Assembly (NCBI RefSeq): GCF_008633915.1
Contig: NZ_VJNV01000012.1
Coordinates: 1 to 44,539 of the forward strand
DNA: 44,539 nucleotides
Direction of reading: 5' to 3'
Source of the DNA: Campylobacter sp. LR291e
GTDB lineage: Bacteria > Campylobacterota > Campylobacteria > Campylobacterales > Campylobacteraceae
The notes under the pieces are model-generated. The model searched no databases, was not told the DNA's origin, and saw only the letters and a list, made by a program, of their open reading frames with translations. A program made the translations under genes and the position numbers. Shown one piece after another: positions 24,697-33,123 of this stretch. How positions within the stretch are numbered: position 1 is the stretch's first letter; every line of letters starts with the position of its first letter.

Positions 24697-27398
24697 GTGA
24701 ATTTAAACCTTATTTAGCCCTTGAGGCAAGTGCAGGTAGTGGAAAGACCTTTGCTTTAAGCGTTCGTTTTGTAGCACTTATCTTAATGGGTGTAAAAATG
24801 AATGAAATTTTGGCTCTTACCTTTACAAACAAAGCAGCCGCACAAATGAAAGAAAGGATAGTTAATACCTTTTTAAATATTGAAAAGGACGAAAAAAGTG
24901 CAGAATGTGCTGTTTTATGTGAGCTTTTAAATAAATATAAGGCTCAGCTTGTAGCCATTAGAGATAGTTTAAAAGAAGATTTTTTAAGACAGAATTTGCA
25001 TATTAGCACACTTGATTCTTTTTTTTCAAGGCTTGTACGGGTATTTGCCTTAAATTTAGGCTTAATGAGTGATTTTGATATAGTAAGTGAGGGCAGTTTT
25101 GATAAAAATATCTTTATCAATAGCCTAGATGATGAAAATTTAGATAGTCTAGCACATTATCTTATACAAACTGAGGATAAGAATGATAAATTTTTTGAGT
25201 TTTTAAACATGCTTTATAATAATGCCTTTGTTGAAGAGATAAAAGAGTTAAGCTTTCCTAATAAAGATGCATTGCAAGAAAAATATTTAGAACTTAGAAA
25301 ATTTATAAATGATAGGTATCTTAATGTAAAAGGTTATAAAAATTTAACTGACCAGTTTCAAAATGAAAATTTAAATATTAAAGAATTTTTTACAAAGGCT
25401 TTTATTAAAAATAGTACACAATACATGGAAAAATGTATGCAAGATAGCGAATTCAAGGCTAAAAGAGAAGAATTTATAGAATTTGCAAATAATTACGCCC
25501 TTAATTTAAGGGAATTTAAAAAGGCTAAACTTTTAAAACTGTTACAATTTTACACTTATGCTAAGGATAAGTATTTTAAAGCAAATAATATTTTAAGCTT
25601 TGCAGATATTGCAAAAAAGGCATTTGAACTTATACAAGGTGAGTATAAAGATATGATTTATTTTCGTCTTGACGGGCGAATTTCACACCTTTTAATAGAT
25701 GAATTTCAAGATACAAGCGTTATACAGTATCAAATCATTAAGCCTATTATTGCTGAGCTTGTTTCGGGACAGGGTGTTAAGGATTTTAGGAGCTTTTTTT
25801 ATGTGGGCGATAAAAAGCAAAGTATTTATCGTTTTAGAGGTGGTAAAAAGGAGCTTTTTGACCTAGTTTGTAATCAATTTAGCCAAATTCAAAAAGAAAA
25901 TTTAAAGATTAATTATAGAAGTGCCAAAAATATAATTGATTTTGTAAATGAACATTTTAAAAATAAGTATGAATTTTACATTCCACAAGAACTTTCAAGC
26001 AATGCAAAGGAAGGCTTTTTAGAAGTTGTTGAGCTTAGTAAAGAAGTTGAATTTAAGCAAAAAAGCTTTGAAATGATACTTCAAAAGGTTAATTTTTTGC
26101 AAATTAATGGCATTTTATTAAATGATATTTGTGTTTTGTGTTGGAAAAATGACGATGCAAATTCAATATGTGAGTTTTTAAAGGAAAATAACATTCAAGC
26201 CTTTACGCAAGGTGATATAAAATTAATCAATAAGGCAAATGTGAAAATTTTAGTAGAATATGCAAAATACTGCATTTTTGGCGATGAGTTTTATCTGCAT
26301 TTTTTAAATGAAATGTTAGGTTTTAAGCCTAAAAAATTAAGGCTTGATTTAGCAAAAAGCACCATTCAAACCTTATTTTATTTGATTAAAAATTTAAGAT
26401 TAAGGCTTGATTTAGCCCTTGTGCAGTTTATAGAATATGCTAGAAAAAAGGAAAATATACTTAAATTACTTTTTGAACCTTGTGAGGAGACATTAAAAGG
26501 GGAGCATAATTTTGGCGTTAATGTTATGAATGTGCATAAGTCAAAAGGGCTTGAATTTGATAATGTTATATTACTTGATGCTTTGTCAGGAAATAAACCT
26601 GATGATACAAGCTTAATGTTAGAATATGATATAAATCAAGGCTGGTGCCTTGAAATGAGTGATGATATAAGAAAAAATACCAATGAAATAAATTATAAAA
26701 ATTTCAAAGATAAAAGGGATAAGGAAAATTTAGAAGAAGATATAAATAAGCTTTATGTAGCACTTACAAGGGCTAGGGATTCTTTGATTATAATTAAAAA
26801 TAATACTAATAATAGCGTTTTTAGTGATTTTAAGCCTATTAAAAAAGGGGTGATAGAGGCTAAAAATATAAATTTGCAAACTTCAACTTTAAAAACTGAT
26901 AGCCTAAAGCCCTTTGCAAGGGTAGGTCCTCAAAATGAAGAAAGCAATAAAGAGATAAATTCAAAAGAAATTTATTTTGGAAATGCCTTTCACTTCTTTA
27001 TGCAAAATGTAGAATTTAACGGCTTAAATTATGAAAAAATTTGCTTTAAAACTCGCCAAAAAATGCGTAATTTATTGCAAGATGATGATTTTAAAAGGCT
27101 TTTTAAAAGGGTAAGTTTACTTCTTAAAAATGATAATTTTCAAAATTTAATCAAAGATAAAAAGATTTTTAAAGAACAAACTTTAAGCTTTAATAATGAA
27201 ATTTTGCGTCTTGATTTACTTTGTGTTAATGAAAAAGAGACTATTATAGTGGATTATAAAACTGGTTTAACATATAAAGAAGAACATAAAATTCAAGTAA
27301 GTGGCTACAAGGATGCTATAAAAGAAATTTTACAACTTCCAACAAGGGCCTTTATTGTTTATATTTTAGATAATGAGATTAATATCAACGAAATTTAA
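24693..27398 (+). CDS. addA: AddA/RecB-like helicase-nuclease
   Basis: 901-residue UvrD-type helicase with a C-terminal nuclease. Walker A is ASAGSGKTF (12-20). Motif II is LLIDEFQDTS, then GDKKQSIYRFRGG, then MNVHKSKGLEFDNVILLD and LYVALTRARDSL. The nuclease core near the C-terminus reads RLDLLCVNEKETIIVDYKTG. It would unwind and resect broken DNA ends with AddB before RecA-mediated repair. It follows addB with a four-base overlap. The next gene begins 11 bases after the stop. Confidence 0.88.
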   Translation: MSEFKPYLALEASAGSGKTFALSVRFVALILMGVKMNEILALTFTNKAAAQMKERIVNTFLNIEKDEKSAECAVLCELLNKYKAQLVAIRDSLKEDFLRQNLHISTLDSFFSRLVRVFALNLGLMSDFDIVSEGSFDKNIFINSLDDENLDSLAHYLIQTEDKNDKFFEFLNMLYNNAFVEEIKELSFPNKDALQEKYLELRKFINDRYLNVKGYKNLTDQFQNENLNIKEFFTKAFIKNSTQYMEKCMQDSEFKAKREEFIEFANNYALNLREFKKAKLLKLLQFYTYAKDKYFKANNILSFADIAKKAFELIQGEYKDMIYFRLDGRISHLLIDEFQDTSVIQYQIIKPIIAELVSGQGVKDFRSFFYVGDKKQSIYRFRGGKKELFDLVCNQFSQIQKENLKINYRSAKNIIDFVNEHFKNKYEFYIPQELSSNAKEGFLEVVELSKEVEFKQKSFEMILQKVNFLQINGILLNDICVLCWKNDDANSICEFLKENNIQAFTQGDIKLINKANVKILVEYAKYCIFGDEFYLHFLNEMLGFKPKKLRLDLAKSTIQTLFYLIKNLRLRLDLALVQFIEYARKKENILKLLFEPCEETLKGEHNFGVNVMNVHKSKGLEFDNVILLDALSGNKPDDTSLMLEYDINQGWCLEMSDDIRKNTNEINYKNFKDKRDKENLEEDINKLYVALTRARDSLIIIKNNTNNSVFSDFKPIKKGVIEAKNINLQTSTLKTDSLKPFARVGPQNEESNKEINSKEIYFGNAFHFFMQNVEFNGLNYEKICFKTRQKMRNLLQDDDFKRLFKRVSLLLKNDNFQNLIKDKKIFKEQTLSFNNEILRLDLLCVNEKETIIVDYKTGLTYKEEHKIQVSGYKDAIKEILQLPTRAFIVYILDNEININEI

Positions 27399-27408
27399 AG
27401 GAGCAATT

Positions 27409-28269
27409 ATGCAAAGAAGAGAATTTTTAAAACAAGGTGCAAGTCTTGGGGCAATAGCCTTAATGCCAAATTTTCTTAGTAGCGATATATTAAATTTTAA
27501 GGGGGCAAAGGTGCCGGAAGTGATTTTAAATAATAAAATTTCAATGCCACAATTTGGTTTTGGAACTTGGGATATAAGAGGAGAAGAAGGCGTAAATGCT
27601 ATGCTTGAAGCCTATAGGGCAGGATATCGTTTGATAGATAGTGCAAGTTATTATAAAAACGAAGAACAAGTAGGCATTGCATTTAGAAAAAGTGGACTTA
27701 AAAGAGAAGAAGTTTTTATAACCACAAAAATAGCTAGTGAAAGCGATACTAAACAAGCCTTTGAAAATAGTTTAAAACGTTTGCAAATGGATTATGTGGA
27801 TTTGTACTTACTTCATTGGAGCACATCTGATGATATAAATCGTTATAAGGTGCTTGAAAGGCTTTATAAGGATGGCAAAATTCGCTCAATCGGGGTAAGT
27901 AATTTTAATATATCAGAACTTAATAATTTAATGTCAAATACAAGCATAATCCCAGCAGTAAATCAAATAAAGATTAATCCTTTTGAAAGAAATAATAAAA
28001 CAATTGAATTTTGCAAGGATAAAAATATAGCTATAGAAGCTTATACTCCACTTGGCAATATTAAAAGGGCTATGAAGAATGAAATTTTAACAACTATTGC
28101 TAAAAATCATAATAAAACAGTGGTTCAAATAATGTTAAAATGGAGTGTCCAAAGTGGCTTTATAGCCATACCAAAATCAAGCAACGCGTCAAGAATTAAA
28201 GAAAATATAGATATTTTTGATTTTACATTAAGCGCTGATGAAATGGCTAAAATAGGGAGTTTAAGCTAG
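27409..28269 (+). CDS. Aldo/keto reductase with a twin-arginine-type signal
   Basis: 286 residues from the ATG at 27409, with AAAGGAG at 27397-27403. The longer start at 27373 lies inside addA. The N-terminus MQRREFLKQGASLGAIALMP matches the Tat signal pattern (RRxFLK, then a hydrophobic stretch), followed by a barrel starting at about residue 33. Catalytic residues are D77, Y82, K107 and H136, and IPKSSNASRIKEN is the NADP-binding motif. It would reduce carbonyls with NADPH. A Tat signal is unusual for an NADPH enzyme. Substrate unknown. It follows addA closely. Confidence 0.8.
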   Translation: MQRREFLKQGASLGAIALMPNFLSSDILNFKGAKVPEVILNNKISMPQFGFGTWDIRGEEGVNAMLEAYRAGYRLIDSASYYKNEEQVGIAFRKSGLKREEVFITTKIASESDTKQAFENSLKRLQMDYVDLYLLHWSTSDDINRYKVLERLYKDGKIRSIGVSNFNISELNNLMSNTSIIPAVNQIKINPFERNNKTIEFCKDKNIAIEAYTPLGNIKRAMKNEILTTIAKNHNKTVVQIMLKWSVQSGFIAIPKSSNASRIKENIDIFDFTLSADEMAKIGSLS

Positions 28270-28296
28270 TCTTGTGTATTTAAGTTATAAAAAAAT

Positions 28297-28345
28297 GACA
28301 AAATTTTAGAAAAATATATCTTTTTTAAAATTTTGTCGATATAAT
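28297..28345 (+). promoter_or_regulatory. Promoter with an 11-base inverted repeat and overlapping sigma-type boxes
   Basis: GACAAAATTTT (28297-28307) is repeated in perfect inverted form at 28327-28337 with a 19-base spacer, so half-sites are 30 bases (about three helical turns) apart. Immediately after come CGATAT (28337-28342), the Campylobacter sigma-28 -10 consensus, and TATAAT (28340-28345), a vegetative -10 box, overlapping each other. It lies 31 bases before the ATG at 28376. It could be an operator or a weak terminator of the reductase gene. Confidence 0.5.
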
Positions 28346-28375
28346 TTTTATAATTTAATTTGTAAGGGTAATGTA

Positions 28376-28576
28376 ATGAAAAAATTTTTTATAATAGCCT
28401 TTTTATTAGTAAATTTTAGCTACAGCTTTTCTTGGGGAACTCAGTTTTTAACACCAGTGCAATATTATAAAAATTATTTAAATTGCTTGAATACTGCTAA
28501 GAATGGTACTGCAAAACAAAAAATTTTAGCACAACAATTTTGCCTTGAAAATTATGGCGTAGATACAAATCCATAA
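28376..28576 (+). CDS. Small secreted protein, unknown function
   Basis: 66 residues with a clear signal peptide (MKKFFIIAFLLVNFSYSFS, cleavage near residue 19). The mature part of about 47 residues holds two cysteines (in LNCLN and QFCLE), which could form a disulphide in the periplasm or outside. I recognise no family. It is preceded by GTAAGGGTAATG-type sequence, and the next gene starts 10 bases later with AAGGAAA, so the two likely form an operon. Confidence 0.65.
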   Translation: MKKFFIIAFLLVNFSYSFSWGTQFLTPVQYYKNYLNCLNTAKNGTAKQKILAQQFCLENYGVDTNP

Positions 28577-28586
28577 GGAAAACAAA

Positions 28587-29705
28587 ATGGCACTTGATTT
28601 TTCATCAATGAAAGTAGATTATGATAAAATAGGCACTTCTACTATTTATAAGTCATTAAGAAATAGTATAAGTTATATTAGTAATAGTAGTTTAAAAGAA
28701 CTCGATATAACTTTGTCGCTAGAATCTGGTGTTAAAGCACAAAATTCAAATACTATCTATTTTAAAGACCTTATTACTTCCCGTCTTACTCAAAGTACTT
28801 TAAGCAAAGAAAGTATAAGTATCTTAAAGGAAAATTTTAGCCAAGATGATTTTTATCAAAGAAGTGATGGAAGTTATATCTTAACAGGTAAAGCAGAGAG
28901 TTTTGTAAGTGGTTGGTACGCAGATATAGCTTATCAAAGGGCGTATTTAAGTGCTGATGAAAACAATGATGGCTATTTAGAACAAAGCGAACTAGATAAT
29001 ACAAGAAGTGGTTTTATAACACATGGTTGGTATACTAGAAATAATGATAAAATTTTGTCAATGTCTAATGTTTATACAGAATCTTATATTCAATTAAATG
29101 GTTATTCAAAGTCTATTGCAGGAGTTAGCCAAAATTTTAAATTAAATCAAAAAAACCTTTATAACGATGGAAAATTTGCCTCAAACACGATAGACTTAGA
29201 ACTTGATAAAACTATAAAAAATGACAAAAATTTAGATGGTATTTTACAATATAATGAAGTTTTAAGCAGAAGTGAAATGCTTCAATCAAATATTGATAAT
29301 ATAAGCTATATGGCTAGAACAAATGGCTTTGGTGAAGGTTTTTTTGATTTTAATGCCGATTCTTATACCTTGTTTGATTTTATGGAAGATATGCAAAGCT
29401 ATGAAAAATTAGCTCAAAATGACTTTGATATAAGTAGCTTAGATGAGACAGAATTAGCAAGTTTAAAGGAGAAATTGCTTGAATTTTTTGATGGTGATGA
29501 GTTTAAAAAGTATGACTTTAAAGAATATTATGAAAATTTACAAAATGAATTTAAAAATATAAGTTCAAGGTATTTAAATGATACAGAAAAAAATTTAGAT
29601 TATGAACAACTTAGTAAGGTTATGAAAGAAATTTTTACAAATTATAAAGAAACAAATACTTCTAGTATAAATTTTACTAGTCTTAATCTTGATTTAAGGG
29701 TATAA
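28587..29705 (+). CDS. EF-hand domain protein, unknown function
   Basis: 372 residues without a classical signal peptide or membrane segment. Two canonical calcium-binding loops are visible: DENNDGYLEQSE (124-135) and DKNLDGILQYNE (213-224). A degenerate third begins at 254 (DFNADSYT). The rest is acidic and helical with no enzyme motif, and the N-terminus is rich in serine, asparagine and threonine. It is downstream of the small secreted protein in one likely operon with the CGATAT/TATAAT promoter. Export by the flagellar apparatus is possible but speculative. The 3' end overlaps the convergent hydrolase gene by 23 bases. Confidence 0.72.
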   Translation: MALDFSSMKVDYDKIGTSTIYKSLRNSISYISNSSLKELDITLSLESGVKAQNSNTIYFKDLITSRLTQSTLSKESISILKENFSQDDFYQRSDGSYILTGKAESFVSGWYADIAYQRAYLSADENNDGYLEQSELDNTRSGFITHGWYTRNNDKILSMSNVYTESYIQLNGYSKSIAGVSQNFKLNQKNLYNDGKFASNTIDLELDKTIKNDKNLDGILQYNEVLSRSEMLQSNIDNISYMARTNGFGEGFFDFNADSYTLFDFMEDMQSYEKLAQNDFDISSLDETELASLKEKLLEFFDGDEFKKYDFKEYYENLQNEFKNISSRYLNDTEKNLDYEQLSKVMKEIFTNYKETNTSSINFTSLNLDLRV

Positions 29706-30210
29706 GCTCAACATTAAATACCCTTAATATATCAAGTGTTTTATTATGCAAATCATCATCAAAACTAGCAGTAGCATTTAAATCAAGTATAAGTTTAGTA
29801 TTAAGACTTGCAGAGTGTGCTAAAATGATATTTGCAAATACACATATATGAGAAACTAAGCCACAAAATTCTAACTCATCATAATTTTCATCTTGTAAAA
29901 AATTTGCTAACTCCAAACTTCCAAAGGTATTTTTATAAAAAATTTTCTTCGCCTTTTTTAAAAAGGGAGTAAAATTTTCTGGCATGTTCCAACCGGGGCT
30001 ATTTATAAGGCAGTGTTTTATAGGTAAATTTTTTCCTTCCTTGCTTTGTAAATATTTATCATCATGGGTATCAAAGGTAAAAATTATATCATCTTTAAAA
30101 TTTGTAAGCTTTTGTAAAATTACCTTTTCAAGCCTTTTTGCCTTTTCAAAACCTAAACTCCCATTTATAAAATCGTTTTGAAAATCAACGACAATTAATG
30201 CCTTTTTCAT
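29683..30210 (-). CDS. Isochorismatase/nicotinamidase-family cysteine hydrolase
   Basis: 175 residues from the ATG at 30210 down, which overlaps the upstream stop as ATGA; a start at 30222 would add MDAK without support. Catalytic triad: D9 (VVDFQNDF), the lysine in FYKNTFGS and the cysteine in GLVSHICVFAN. A D-x-H metal site, FDTHDD, suggests nicotinamidase/pyrazinamidase rather than isochorismatase. It would convert nicotinamide to nicotinate for NAD salvage if so. Corresponds by order to Cj0119. It ends a long minus-strand series of coupled genes. Confidence 0.78.
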   Translation of the reverse strand: MKKALIVVDFQNDFINGSLGFEKAKRLEKVILQKLTNFKDDIIFTFDTHDDKYLQSKEGKNLPIKHCLINSPGWNMPENFTPFLKKAKKIFYKNTFGSLELANFLQDENYDELEFCGLVSHICVFANIILAHSASLNTKLILDLNATASFDDDLHNKTLDILRVFNVELIPLNQD

Positions 30211-30959
30211 TTTTGCGTCCAAAAACTTTCATAATGTATATTTGAAAATGCCTTTTTTAAACTAGTAAAAAGTTTAGGATTTTCTTGTTCTAATTTTGCT
30301 AATAACTCCTTACACTCAGCCCTTGCGTGTGGAAATTTTACATTTCTTTCGCTTAGCTTCATACCAGGGCAAAATTCATTGCCTATTACTTGTAAATTAT
30401 TTACATTTGCATTTTCTATCAATTGCCTTTCACGCACAAAAATAAGTGGTCTAATGACAATTATCTCTCTTTTGCTTTTATAAATAGGGGCTAAGGTTCT
30501 AAGTGCCCCATTATAAATAAAATTCATAAAAAAGCTTTCAGCTGCATCGTCTAAGTGGTGGGCTATTGCAAGTTTATTAAAACCCTTTTCTAAGGCATAA
30601 GTATATAAAGCCCCTCTTCTCATCCTTGAAAAATAGCTACAAAAGCTTGAATTTTTGCGTATGCTTTCTTCTGAAATTTCATAAATATTTGAGTCTAAAA
30701 CACTATGTTTAATGCCATGTTCTTCGCAATGCTTATGCAAATGCGAGTAATCTTCACCCATTCCATAGCTTAAAGTTACTGCTTCAAATTCAAAATTAAA
30801 GGGGGCGTGTGCTTGCATTCTAGCAAGTAAATGTGCTAGGGCTAGTGAGTCTTTGCCACCACTTAGTCCTAAAAGTACTTTGTCGTTATTTTCTATAAGT
30901 TTGAATTTAGCATTTGCTTGTGCCACTTGGCGAATCAATCTTTTACTAAGATTTATCAT
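30207..30959 (-). CDS. TtcA-like PP-loop ATPase
   Basis: 250 residues; PP-loop SGGKDSLAL (33-41). Similar to TtcA, which thiolates cytidine 32 in tRNA using a [4Fe-4S] cluster. TtcA has CxxC followed by SRLRRG; here the segment is C107-S-Y-F110-S-RMRRG, so the second cysteine is phenylalanine. Likewise the later CNLC becomes C197-P-G-M. Two of three expected cluster ligands remain, so activity may be changed or a different ligand used. ATGA overlaps link it to pfs upstream and the hydrolase downstream. Corresponds by order to Cj0118. Confidence 0.75.
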   Translation of the reverse strand: MINLSKRLIRQVAQANAKFKLIENNDKVLLGLSGGKDSLALAHLLARMQAHAPFNFEFEAVTLSYGMGEDYSHLHKHCEEHGIKHSVLDSNIYEISEESIRKNSSFCSYFSRMRRGALYTYALEKGFNKLAIAHHLDDAAESFFMNFIYNGALRTLAPIYKSKREIIVIRPLIFVRERQLIENANVNNLQVIGNEFCPGMKLSERNVKFPHARAECKELLAKLEQENPKLFTSLKKAFSNIHYESFWTQK

Positions 30960-31642
30960 AATCTATCGCAGATTTTAAAGATAAAATTTGCTGAAATTTT
31001 AGCTGATTTTACTAAAAACTCATCAAAGTCAAATTCTGCTTTTTCTCCTGCATTATCGCTAATTGCTCTTAACAAAAGGCAAGGTACATTTAAGGCATTG
31101 CAAACTAAAACAACATTTGCTCCTTCCATATCACAAGCATCTGCGTTAAAAATTTGACGAATTTTAGCCTTTTTATTTTCATCACAAATAAATTCATCGC
31201 CCGTGGCTATAATGCCTTGCAATAATTTAATATTTAAATTCTTTGCTATATCAAGGGCAAGATTATTTAATTTTGTATCAGTTTTAACAAAAATTTCATT
31301 ACCAGGCACAAAGCCTAAAGGATGTCCAAAGGCTGTTATATCAAGGTCGTATTGAACGACCTTTGAGGCTATTATTAAATCGCCTATTTTTAATTTTTCA
31401 TTAAAAGACCCAGCCACCCCTGTAAAAAGCAAGATCTCTGCCTTAAATTTTTCTATCATAATACTAGCACTAAGGGTTGAGTTTACCTTACCTATCTTTG
31501 AATAAGCTAGTATTAAATCGTGATTTTTATACTTTGCTGTGTAATAGGTATTATTTGCGTAATTTATGCTTTCATAATCTTTTAAAGTTTCAAGTAAGGG
31601 GATTAATTCTTCTTCCATAGCACTTAAAATGGCAATTTTCAT
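30956..31642 (-). CDS. pfs: MTA/SAH (aminodeoxyfutalosine) nucleosidase
   Basis: 228 residues. Hydrolyses methylthioadenosine and S-adenosylhomocysteine, releasing adenine; in Campylobacter and Helicobacter the same enzyme also serves futalosine menaquinone synthesis. MKIAILSAMEEE at the N-terminus, FTGVAGSFNEKLKIGD, CDMEGANVV and the catalytic aspartate in AISDNAGE are typical. It overlaps fabD by ATGA upstream and the TtcA-like gene by ATGA downstream. Confidence 0.92.
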   Translation of the reverse strand: MKIAILSAMEEELIPLLETLKDYESINYANNTYYTAKYKNHDLILAYSKIGKVNSTLSASIMIEKFKAEILLFTGVAGSFNEKLKIGDLIIASKVVQYDLDITAFGHPLGFVPGNEIFVKTDTKLNNLALDIAKNLNIKLLQGIIATGDEFICDENKKAKIRQIFNADACDMEGANVVLVCNALNVPCLLLRAISDNAGEKAEFDFDEFLVKSAKISANFIFKICDRL

Positions 31643-32568
31643 TTAATTTTCTCCACAAATTCATCTATATCATTTATATTTAATAAGGTAAATGTTTCTT
31701 TTTGAGTGATTTTTTTATTAAGCCCTTTTAGGATATTTGTGCTAAATTCCACAAAACAATCAACTCCATTTTCTATATTTTTTATGCTTTGTTTATATAA
31801 AACGGGTTTAACAAGTTGATTTTTAAGCAAGTTTAAAGCATTGATTTTATCTGTGTAAATTTTGGCATTTACATTTGATACAACGGGGTTAAAACTAGCA
31901 TTTAAAATTTTATCAAGTTCTAAGCCAAGTTTTAAGGATGCATTTTGTAAAAGTGGACAATGACTTGCTACGCTCATATTTAAAAGCATAGTTTTTTTTG
32001 CCCCTGCCTTTCTAAATTCATCTTCAAATTCTTCTAAATCAGGTCTTAAACCAGCTATTACAATCTGTCCATCGCAGTTATAATTTGCTACATAAATTTG
32101 TTTATTTTTTTCTTGTGCATTTTTGCATAAATTCTCAACCATCTCATCATCAAGGCCCAAAATTACCATCATAGAAGCCTTAATCTTACTGCAATCTTCT
32201 TGCATAAAAAGCCCACGTTTATGAACTAGTAAAATAGCATCCAAATAACTAAAAGCCCCACTCACTGCTAAAGCACTAAATTCACCCAAAGAATGACCAA
32301 GACAAAAGCTAGGTGTTAAATTTAATTTTTCTTTTAAGACCACGTAAGCCATTAATGAGCTTAAAACTATGGCAGGTTGGGTAAATTCGCTTTTATTTAA
32401 TTTATCATTTTCACTAAAAAGTAAGTTTTTAAAATCTATCTTACAATAATCACTTGCTTCTTCTAGTAGGTTTTTTGCACCATTACAATTTTCATAAAAA
32501 CTTTGTCCCATGCCTATTTTTTGAGACCCTTGCCCAGCAAAGATAAAGGCAAATTTTGTTAATGACAA
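31639..32568 (-). CDS. fabD: Malonyl-CoA:ACP transacylase
   Basis: Loads malonyl groups onto ACP for fatty-acid synthesis. Motifs: FAGQGSQ near the start, nucleophile serine in LGHSLGEFSAL, and the catalytic-histidine segment SVASHCPLL. No ATG fits the N-terminus. I start at TTG (complement of 32566-32568), giving MSLTKFAFIFAGQGSQ and about 309 residues; TGGAGG lies six bases upstream. The frame extends to 32595, but the extra residues derive from the slyD tail read in another frame. It overlaps the slyD 3' end by ten bases and pfs by four. Confidence 0.88.
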   Translation of the reverse strand: MSLTKFAFIFAGQGSQKIGMGQSFYENCNGAKNLLEEASDYCKIDFKNLLFSENDKLNKSEFTQPAIVLSSLMAYVVLKEKLNLTPSFCLGHSLGEFSALAVSGAFSYLDAILLVHKRGLFMQEDCSKIKASMMVILGLDDEMVENLCKNAQEKNKQIYVANYNCDGQIVIAGLRPDLEEFEDEFRKAGAKKTMLLNMSVASHCPLLQNASLKLGLELDKILNASFNPVVSNVNAKIYTDKINALNLLKNQLVKPVLYKQSIKNIENGVDCFVEFSTNILKGLNKKITQKETFTLLNINDIDEFVEKIK

Positions 32569-33107
32569 CCACAACCTCCATGGCCACCACAACAACCTTT
32601 ATGTTTGTGTTCGCCACCATGTTCGCAACCACAACTTCTACTTCCTGCTATAATGCCAGTTAGAATTTCATCTTCGCTAGCTGCCCTTGTATCGACTATA
32701 TTTAAGCTAAATAATAAATCCTTACCAGCATAAGGGTGATTATAATCAACGGTTACTATATCATCTCCTATTTTTTTAACTATAACTTGAACTGTGTCGC
32801 CGTTTTCACTTTCTCCAAAAAGTGCCATTCCAACTTCAAGATTAATACCTGCAAATTGTTCTTTTGGAAGTTCTTGTATGGCTGTTTCATCGTACTCGCC
32901 TAAGCCTTGTTCTTTTTTTATGATAACATCGGCATTGCAAGGACTTTCAAGCTTTGCTATTTCAGTCTCTAAGCTTTCTAAAATTTGACCCTTTCCAAGT
33001 ATAAAAGAAAGTGGTTCTGAATAGAGATTTGTTTCTAAAATCTCACCTGTGTTTGCATCTTTTAACTCATAAAACATAGATACAACATTATTTTTTTCTA
33101 TAGCCAT
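32559..33107 (-). CDS. slyD: FKBP-type peptidyl-prolyl isomerase SlyD
   Basis: 182 residues: an FKBP domain with the inserted chaperone flap (about 1-150), then a metal-binding tail rich in cysteine, histidine and glycine (CGCEHGGEHKHKGCC and on). In other bacteria SlyD folds proteins and supplies nickel, for example to hydrogenase. DYNHPYAGKDLLF is a family motif. A GGAGA site precedes the ATG. The stop lies inside the start region of fabD. Corresponds to Cj0115. Confidence 0.9.
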   Translation of the reverse strand: MAIEKNNVVSMFYELKDANTGEILETNLYSEPLSFILGKGQILESLETEIAKLESPCNADVIIKKEQGLGEYDETAIQELPKEQFAGINLEVGMALFGESENGDTVQVIVKKIGDDIVTVDYNHPYAGKDLLFSLNIVDTRAASEDEILTGIIAGSRSCGCEHGGEHKHKGCCGGHGGCGCH

Positions 33108-33123
33108 TTTATTCTCCGTGTGT

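Noticed and set aside
24693-27444. addA and the aldo/keto reductase as overlapping genes using the start at 27373
   Set aside because: The ATG at 27409 has a good ribosome site and begins a clear Tat signal; the longer start adds an addA-frame artefact.
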